Shown: positions 5,981-10,035 of the stretch, one piece after another
Layout of the letters: every line of letters starts with the position of its first letter
Position numbering within the stretch: position 1 is the stretch's first letter
NCBI GenBank assembly: GCA_003527225.1
Contig: DPXQ01000144.1
Span: forward strand, 2,545 to 12,579
Source: Rhizobium sp.
GTDB taxonomy: Bacteria > Pseudomonadota > Alphaproteobacteria > Rhizobiales > Rhizobiaceae
Length of the DNA stretch: 10,035 bases
Direction: 5' to 3'
The notes under the pieces: generated by a model
Told to the model about the DNA's origin: nothing
Databases searched by the model: none
Seen by the model: the letters and a program-made list of their open reading frames with translations, nothing else
Made by a program: the position numbers and the translations under genes

Positions 5981-7383
5981 CGGAACAACTGCCGTATGCG
6001 CTGACCATCGCGCTCGATCTCGACCTGCCAGATTCCCGGATTGCTCTCGGCTATAGCCTGCATGTCGGCGGTGGAAGCTATGATGGTGCCGTTGACGGAG
6101 ACGACGATGTCGCGCGGCGCAAATCCCAGTCTGGTGGCGAGCGAACCGCTCTCAACCTTGGTAATGACCACGCCTGTCACCTCCGAGGGCATGCGCAACT
6201 CATAGGCAAGGCGCGGCGAGAGATTGGCGACCGTTGCGCCGGAGAACGGGCTCGCTCCGCCGATCAGCCGCTCGTCGCGCGGCTTGGTTTCGGGAGCCGC
6301 AGCGAGAGCAAGATCGATCTGCATTTCCTTGCCGTCTTCCTTGACCGTCAACCTGACGGACTTGCCGAGCCCGGCTGTCGTCAGCCGGTAGCCGAGCGCA
6401 TCGGGATGCTCGACGGGAATGCCGTTGACCGCCGTGATCACCTGCCCTGGCTTCAGGCCGGCCTTGGCGGCTGGACCGCCCTCGACAATGCGCACGACGA
6501 GCGCGCCACGAGCCTTGTCGAGCCCAAGCGCCTCCGCGACATCGGAGGTAACGGGATCGAAAGAGGCGCCGACATAGGGACGCTCGAAGCTCACCGCGCC
6601 GCTCTCGGCGGCAGCGAGGAACACCTTGACGAGATTGGCAGGGATCGCGAAGCCGACACCGTTCGAGCCGCCGCCCTTGGAAAAGATCGCGGTGTTGATG
6701 CCGATCAGCTCGCCCCTCATATTCATCAGCGCGCCACCGGAGTTGCCCGGATTGATCGCGGCGTCGGTCTGGATGAAGAAGCCGAAATCGCCGTCCGTCA
6801 CCTGGCTACGGGCAAGTCCGGAAACGATGCCGCTCGTCACCGTCTGGCCGACACCGAAGGGATTGCCGATCGCCAGCACCAGATCGCCGACTTCGATGGC
6901 GTCGGAGTCGCCGATCTTGAGAACGGGGAGCGCTTCCTTCGCGTCGATCTTGAGCACCGCGAGATCCAACCGATCGTCCTTCAGCACGACCTTGCAGGGG
7001 AACTCACGCCCATCGGCGAGCGCGACCTTTATCTGGTCGGCACCGCCGATCACGTGATTGTTGGTGAGCACCATTCCGTTCGGATCCACGATCACGCCCG
7101 AACCCAGCGAATATTGCTTTTCGGTCCTGTTCGGCATTCGCTGGCCGAAGAACTGCTCGAAAAATGGATCGCCGGCAAAAGGCGACACGCGCCGCTGCAC
7201 CATGCGCTCGGCATAGACATTGACGACGGCGCCATGGGTCTGCTTGACCAGTGGCGCGAAGGAAAGCTGCATTTCCATCTGGCTCGCGGGCACGACCTTG
7301 GCATCACCGGCGCAAACCCCGGTGGGAAGCATGGTCATGGCGATGACAAACACGCTGGCAATGCGCTGAAGCGGCACTTTCAT
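5977..7383 (-). CDS. degP: Periplasmic DegP/DegQ (HtrA) family serine endoprotease
   Basis: HtrA proteases degrade or refold damaged envelope proteins. This 468-residue form has a signal peptide (about 1-25, hydrophobic core VFVIAMTMLP), a trypsin-like domain with catalytic His110 (TNNHV), Asp140 (DRLDLAVLK) and Ser215 (GNSGGA), and two PDZ domains (about 265-360 and 375-465). The LA loop between residues 62 and 90 (FFEQFFG region) is short, closer to DegQ than to E. coli DegP. I chose the start at 7383 because AAGGA lies 6 bases upstream and the signal peptide begins there; the frame continues 12 codons further without a better site. The gene is first in a two-gene unit with rarA (ATGA overlap). 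It is divergent from the cytochrome operon across 241 bases. No sigma-E-type promoter is obvious upstream. Confidence 0.95.
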   Translation of the reverse strand: MKVPLQRIASVFVIAMTMLPTGVCAGDAKVVPASQMEMQLSFAPLVKQTHGAVVNVYAERMVQRRVSPFAGDPFFEQFFGQRMPNRTEKQYSLGSGVIVDPNGMVLTNNHVIGGADQIKVALADGREFPCKVVLKDDRLDLAVLKIDAKEALPVLKIGDSDAIEVGDLVLAIGNPFGVGQTVTSGIVSGLARSQVTDGDFGFFIQTDAAINPGNSGGALMNMRGELIGINTAIFSKGGGSNGVGFAIPANLVKVFLAAAESGAVSFERPYVGASFDPVTSDVAEALGLDKARGALVVRIVEGGPAAKAGLKPGQVITAVNGIPVEHPDALGYRLTTAGLGKSVRLTVKEDGKEMQIDLALAAAPETKPRDERLIGGASPFSGATVANLSPRLAYELRMPSEVTGVVITKVESGSLATRLGFAPRDIVVSVNGTIIASTADMQAIAESNPGIWQVEIERDGQRIRQLFR

Positions 7384-7556
7384 TCTGATTCCTTCCCTGC
7401 AGGTCCAAAGCATACGCACTTATGCCCTAGATATGAAAGTGAGCAGGAAAATGAAACATTGCGGCCATCGCAAAATTGTTTGCGGCGGTGGCCATCGGCC
7501 AGAGGCCATGAGATATTTCTCCGATAAAAATGCGCTTCATCAATTGCCCGGATGCG

Positions 7557-7578
7557 CTGTCAGCTTACTGTAAGCTTG
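7557..7578 (+). promoter_or_regulatory. Pho-box-like direct repeat (OmpR/PhoB-family operator)
   Basis: Two 11-base direct repeats stand head to tail: CTGTCAGCTTA (7557-7567) and CTGTAAGCTTG (7568-7578), identical at 9 of 11 positions. PhoB sites are built as CTGTCAT-N4-CTGTCAT with the same 11-base period; the matches here are 6/7 and 5/7. Any OmpR-family regulator binds with this spacing, so the exact regulator is open. A 15-base palindrome, AGCTTAC-T-GTAAGCT (7562-7576), lies within it and is an alternative reading of the same bases. Confidence 0.5.
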
Positions 7579-7583
7579 TGTTG

Positions 7584-7589
7584 CATAGT
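7584..7589 (+). promoter_or_regulatory. Candidate -10 element of the cytochrome operon
   Basis: CATAGT starts 9 bases after the second 7-mer of the Pho-box-like repeat. In classical PhoB-dependent promoters such as E. coli phoA, the -10 (TATAGT) lies about 10 bases after the box, which replaces the -35. A transcript starting near 7596 would have a leader of about 30 bases before ATG 7625. Confidence 0.4.
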
Positions 7590-7624
7590 GTCCTAGGAAG
7601 TACATCAATTCCGCGAGGGTGCGT

Positions 7625-8758
7625 ATGTCTGCTCACTCACCACAGCCAGCCAAGCTGACCGCAGTCTGGGATCTGCCGGTACGCCTCTACCATTGGCTCC
7701 AGGTCCTCCTGGTGGCCATTGCAGCTTTGACGGGCTTCTTCCTTGGCGGCCGCTGGATCGATGTCCATATCTGGGCAGGAGCGGCCATTGCCGCGCTCGT
7801 CGCGGCGCGAATCGTCTGGGGCTTCGCCGGGAGCACATATGCCCGCTTTTCCTCATTCATCGTCTCTCCCCGAACGGTTGTCAGACATTTTCGCGAACTG
7901 AGGGCGGGCACGGCTCATTCGCATCTCGGGCACAATCCGCTCGGCGCCGTGATGATCATTGCCCTCCTTCTGGCAATCGCCGGGCTTACATTGACTGGAA
8001 CCGCCACCCTTGGCGGCGTATTCAAGAAAGGCCCGGCAGCATTCCTGCTTTCCTATGCGCAAGGGACCTCAGCGCGTGAAATCCACCAGCTGCTGGCCTA
8101 CACGTTCATGGCCCTGATCGGGCTCCACATTGCCGGCGCATTGTTCGAAAGCGTCCGCACGGGTGAAAACCTGACGAAGGCCATGGTGACCGGCAAGAAG
8201 GTCCTTGAACCGCTTGCCCATCAGCCCAAAGGCACCAGGGCCCGCCCGCTGGCCGCGCTCGCGGCTCTGGCCTTTCTCTTTGGCGCGGCCATACCGGCTG
8301 GCTTTGCGCTCAGCGCAAGAACGCCGAGCGGCATGCCCACGCCAACATATGATCCGTCTTACATCCAGGAATGCACGGCCTGCCACATGGCTTATAATCC
8401 AAGCCTTCTTCCCGCCGATAGCTGGAAGGCATTGATGGCAGATCTTGATGATCATTTTGGCGAGGACGCAAGCCTTGATCGGGACACAGAGGCCGCCATC
8501 ACCGCTTGGCTGACGGCAAACTCGGCGGAAACCGCCGATACCAGACCGGCAAACGTCTTTCGAAACGTCAACGCGGCATCGCCCTATGAACTGACGGAAA
8601 CCCGCTTCTGGAAACGCATGCACGGGGACATCCCGGATTCCGTCTTCAAGGCAAGCCCCATCAACACGAAAGGCAACTGCAAAGCCTGCCATTCGGACGC
8701 CGAAAGCGGCTCATTCTACCCCGGCAATATCAACATTCCCAAGGAGGCATCGAAATGA
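7625..8758 (+). CDS. Cytochrome b561 fused to a diheme cytochrome c (DHC) domain
   Basis: The product is a 377-residue membrane cytochrome in one unbroken frame. The N-terminal part is a bacterial cytochrome b561 with four helices (about 24-42, 46-66, 108-128, 154-174) and likely heme b ligands His23 (LYHW), His48 (DVHIW), His154 (REIHQ) and His168 (IGLHIAG). After a basic, cytoplasmic loop (175-208), a fifth helix (209-231) returns the chain to the periplasm, where a DHC domain carries two heme c sites, CTACH (250-254) and CKACH (352-356), plus conserved His277 and His333 as likely distal ligands. It probably passes electrons from the quinol pool through heme b to the tethered diheme domain. 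In Rhodobacter sphaeroides the b561 and DHC are separate genes beside SHP. ATG 7625 is chosen for GAGG 6 bases upstream. The stop overlaps the shp start (ATGA). Confidence 0.9.
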   Translation: MSAHSPQPAKLTAVWDLPVRLYHWLQVLLVAIAALTGFFLGGRWIDVHIWAGAAIAALVAARIVWGFAGSTYARFSSFIVSPRTVVRHFRELRAGTAHSHLGHNPLGAVMIIALLLAIAGLTLTGTATLGGVFKKGPAAFLLSYAQGTSAREIHQLLAYTFMALIGLHIAGALFESVRTGENLTKAMVTGKKVLEPLAHQPKGTRARPLAALAALAFLFGAAIPAGFALSARTPSGMPTPTYDPSYIQECTACHMAYNPSLLPADSWKALMADLDDHFGEDASLDRDTEAAITAWLTANSAETADTRPANVFRNVNAASPYELTETRFWKRMHGDIPDSVFKASPINTKGNCKACHSDAESGSFYPGNINIPKEASK

Positions 8759-9159
8759 ACAGGAAGACCATGATTCTGCTGGCAGGGCTGAGCCTGCTCG
8801 CGGCGGCCCCCGCCAGCGCGGACCCGGCGCGCGATGCGATCCTCAAGGGCTATGCCACCGAGGCCGGCGTGTCATCTTTTTCGGTCGAGGCCGGCAAGGC
8901 GTTCTTTCAAGGAACCCATACCGGTGGCAAGCCCGACACGCCTTCGTGCACAACCTGCCATACGGCAGACCCGAAATCGCCGGGCAAGACGCGCGCGGGA
9001 AAACCCATCGAACCGATGGCGGTCTCGGCCAATCCCGGCCGCTTTACCGATGCGGCGACTGTCGAGAAATGGTTTCGGCGAAACTGCACGTCTGTCCTCG
9101 GGCGAGAATGCACCGCTCAGGAAAAAGGCGACGTCCTGACCTATCTCTCTAATCTCTGA
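8755..9159 (+). CDS. shp: SHP (sphaeroides heme protein), monoheme c-type cytochrome, DUF1924 family
   Basis: The product is a 134-residue exported cytochrome with a signal peptide 1-22 (cleavage after PASA), one heme c site CTTCH (65-69) within GGKPDTPSCTTCH, and the diagnostic C-terminal block FTDAATVEKWFRRNC (97-111) with Asn110, Cys111 and Cys119. In characterised SHP the heme is ligated by His and an Asn (Asn88 in R. sphaeroides) that dissociates on reduction, so the ferrous heme can bind O2 or NO, and two extra Cys form a disulfide. With the predicted cleavage, Asn110 is mature residue 88, the same number. DHC is its known electron partner. The physiological substrate is not settled. 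The start overlaps the previous stop by 4 bases, with AAGGAGG 7 bases upstream. The assignment rests on recalled family sequence, not on a search. Confidence 0.88.
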   Translation: MNRKTMILLAGLSLLAAAPASADPARDAILKGYATEAGVSSFSVEAGKAFFQGTHTGGKPDTPSCTTCHTADPKSPGKTRAGKPIEPMAVSANPGRFTDAATVEKWFRRNCTSVLGRECTAQEKGDVLTYLSNL

Positions 9160-9179
9160 ACCAGAACGGGAGGCACCAG

Positions 9180-9653
9180 ATGACAACCTTTCTCAAATCC
9201 AGCCTCATGAGCTTGGCTATATTCGCGATAGCCGGGCAGATACCGGCATATGCGGAAGACGAGCGGTACAGTCCGGTCACGAACGAAAAGACAAAGGTGG
9301 AGTGTTCCGCCTGCCATATGGCCTATCCGGCGGGTCTCTTGCCCCAGAACTCATGGAAAGCGCTGATGACCAGTCTTCCGAACCATTTCGGCGAAGACGC
9401 AAGTCTGGATGAGGCGGTCCGCCAGGAGATAGAGGACTATCTTGTGGCGAACGCACTCGACGCCAATGGCCGCTCGTCTTCGAACGTAAAGCCCGGCAAC
9501 GCGCCGATGCGCATTTCGGAGATGCCTTGGTTCGCCCGGGAACACGGGCCTAAACTGATCGCCAGGGCGAAAGCAGATGCGAAGATAGGATCCATTTCGA
9601 ATTGCGCGGCCTGTCACCGCGGGGCCGAGCAGGGCTATTTCGAAGACGACTGA
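9180..9653 (+). CDS. dhc: Periplasmic diheme cytochrome c (DHC)
   Basis: The product is a 157-residue exported cytochrome with a signal peptide 1-25 (cleavage after AYA) and two heme c sites, CSACH (42-46) and CAACH (142-146). His69 in NHFGEDASLD and His122 in AREHG match His277 and His333 of the b561-fused domain and are the likely distal ligands; the first heme Cys to His distance is 27 residues in both. Around the first heme the two domains agree at 27 of 37 positions by count. In R. sphaeroides, DHC binds and reduces SHP, so this soluble copy may shuttle electrons from the membrane-tethered DHC to SHP. GGGAGG lies 6 bases before the ATG. The gene follows shp by 20 bases and ends the operon 36 bases before a strong terminator. 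Confidence 0.92.
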   Translation: MTTFLKSSLMSLAIFAIAGQIPAYAEDERYSPVTNEKTKVECSACHMAYPAGLLPQNSWKALMTSLPNHFGEDASLDEAVRQEIEDYLVANALDANGRSSSNVKPGNAPMRISEMPWFAREHGPKLIARAKADAKIGSISNCAACHRGAEQGYFEDD

Positions 9654-9689
9654 TTCACGAGCCGCGAAAGAAGCGCCATCTCAGACGAC

Positions 9690-9720
9690 AAAACCCGCTG
9701 GCGGCCAACCAGCGGGTTTT
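9690..9720. terminator. Bidirectional Rho-independent terminator between dhc and ilvD
   Basis: CCCGCTGG (9694-9701) and CCAGCGGG (9709-9716) form an 8-bp GC-rich stem with a 7-base loop. It is flanked by AAAA on the left and TTTT on the right, so the stem can extend by A-T pairs and works for both strands. It separates the convergent cytochrome operon and ilvD. Confidence 0.9.
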
Positions 9721-9747
9721 GAACAAGACGCTCGAATTCGAACGGAA

Positions 9748-10035
9748 TTATTCCGGCAGGATCCGGACCGCGCCTTTGTCGGCGCTGGTGGCAAAAGCGG
9801 CATAGGCTTTCAGCGCCGTCGTGACGTTGCGCTTGCGGGGGCTCGCCGGCTTCCAGCCGAAGGCGTCCTGCTCGGCGCGGCGCTTGGCCAACTCGTCCTC
9901 GGCAACGGCCAGATTGATCGTGCGGTTCGGGATGTCGATCTCGATCGTGTCGCCTTCGCGCACCAGGCCGATCGTGCCGCCGTTGGCCGCTTCCGGCGAT
10001 GCGTGGCCGATGGAGAGGCCCGAGGTGCCGCCGGA
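9748..10035 (-). CDS. ilvD: Dihydroxy-acid dehydratase, C-terminal part
   Basis: These are the last 95 codons of ilvD, whose 5' part lies beyond the right edge of the window. The enzyme dehydrates 2,3-dihydroxy-isovalerate and 2,3-dihydroxy-3-methylvalerate in valine, leucine and isoleucine synthesis, in the cytoplasm, with an iron-sulfur cluster. The visible tail has the family signatures [20 protein letters not shown] (glycine-rich, including the active-site Ser region), [17 protein letters not shown] and [19 protein letters not shown], and ends [11 protein letters not shown]. The gene ends 28 bases from the shared terminator. There is no sign of truncation other than the window edge. Confidence 0.96.
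   Translation of the reverse strand, partial: SGGTSGLSIGHASPEAANGGTIGLVREGDTIEIDIPNRTINLAVAEDELAKRRAEQDAFGWKPASPRKRNVTTALKAYAAFATSADKGAVRILPE

Noticed and set aside
7459..7473. TTGCG-GCCAT-CGCAA inverted repeat resembling an NnrR/FNR-type site upstream of degP and the cytochrome operon
   Set aside because: The spacer is 5 bases where NnrR/FNR-type sites need 4, and it lies 152 bases from the cytochrome start. A tempting nitric-oxide link for SHP, but not supported by the spacing.
5722..7527. A 601-codon open frame on the + strand
   Set aside because: It lies antisense to rarA and degP, both with complete family motifs. Long antisense frames are common in GC-rich coding DNA, and it has no recognisable domain.
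8200..8330. Possible sequencing or assembly artefact joining cytochrome b561 and DHC
   Set aside because: The junction encodes a plausible transmembrane helix in the same frame with normal codon use, and the resulting topology is correct, so a real fusion is the simpler reading.

Overview
The window looks like a core chromosomal stretch of an alphaproteobacterium of the order Rhizobiales, most likely Rhizobiaceae (Rhizobium, Ensifer, Shinella or Agrobacterium type). The reasons are the GC-rich codon use, a B12-dependent ribonucleotide reductase with an Ala/Lys-rich tail, DUF1883 and DUF559 proteins, a DegP-RarA gene pair, and short GC-rich palindromic intergenic repeats of rhizobial style. 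This assignment comes from recognition, not from a search.

Layout. 1-596: 3' end of nrdJ (+). 608-1581: an XRE-type repressor and an overlapping ImmA/IrrE metallopeptidase (+), lower in GC than their surroundings and probably acquired. 1628-1803: a compact repeat with five stems. 1828-2184: a DUF559 (Vsr-like) nuclease-fold protein (-). 2544-3086: a secreted Gly/Asn- and Thr/Arg-rich protein of unknown function (+). 3134-3188: more palindromic repeats. 3376-3813: a GNAT acetyltransferase (+). 3916-4143: a small two-helix membrane protein (-) with its terminator at 3841. 4348-4659: a DUF1883 protein (+). 4667-7383: a two-gene unit read leftward, a periplasmic DegP/DegQ protease followed by rarA, with a 4-base start/stop overlap. 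7557-9720: a complete three-gene cytochrome operon (+), from a Pho-box-like promoter to a strong terminator. 9748-10035: 3' end of ilvD (-).

The most interesting unit is the cytochrome operon. Its middle gene encodes SHP (sphaeroides heme protein, DUF1924 family), an unusual monoheme c-type cytochrome known for an Asn distal heme ligand that leaves on reduction so that O2 or NO can bind. It sits between a cytochrome b561 fused, through a fifth transmembrane helix, to a diheme cytochrome c (DHC) domain and a second, free periplasmic DHC. The inferred flow is quinol pool -> b561 hemes -> tethered DHC -> free DHC -> SHP -> a small oxidant ligand, all facing the periplasm. The end of that chain, and so its purpose, is not known. 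A pair of 11-bp direct repeats resembling a Pho box lies just upstream, with a -10-like hexamer at suitable spacing, suggesting control by PhoB or another OmpR-family regulator.

No tRNA, rRNA, CRISPR array, integrase or transposase is visible.
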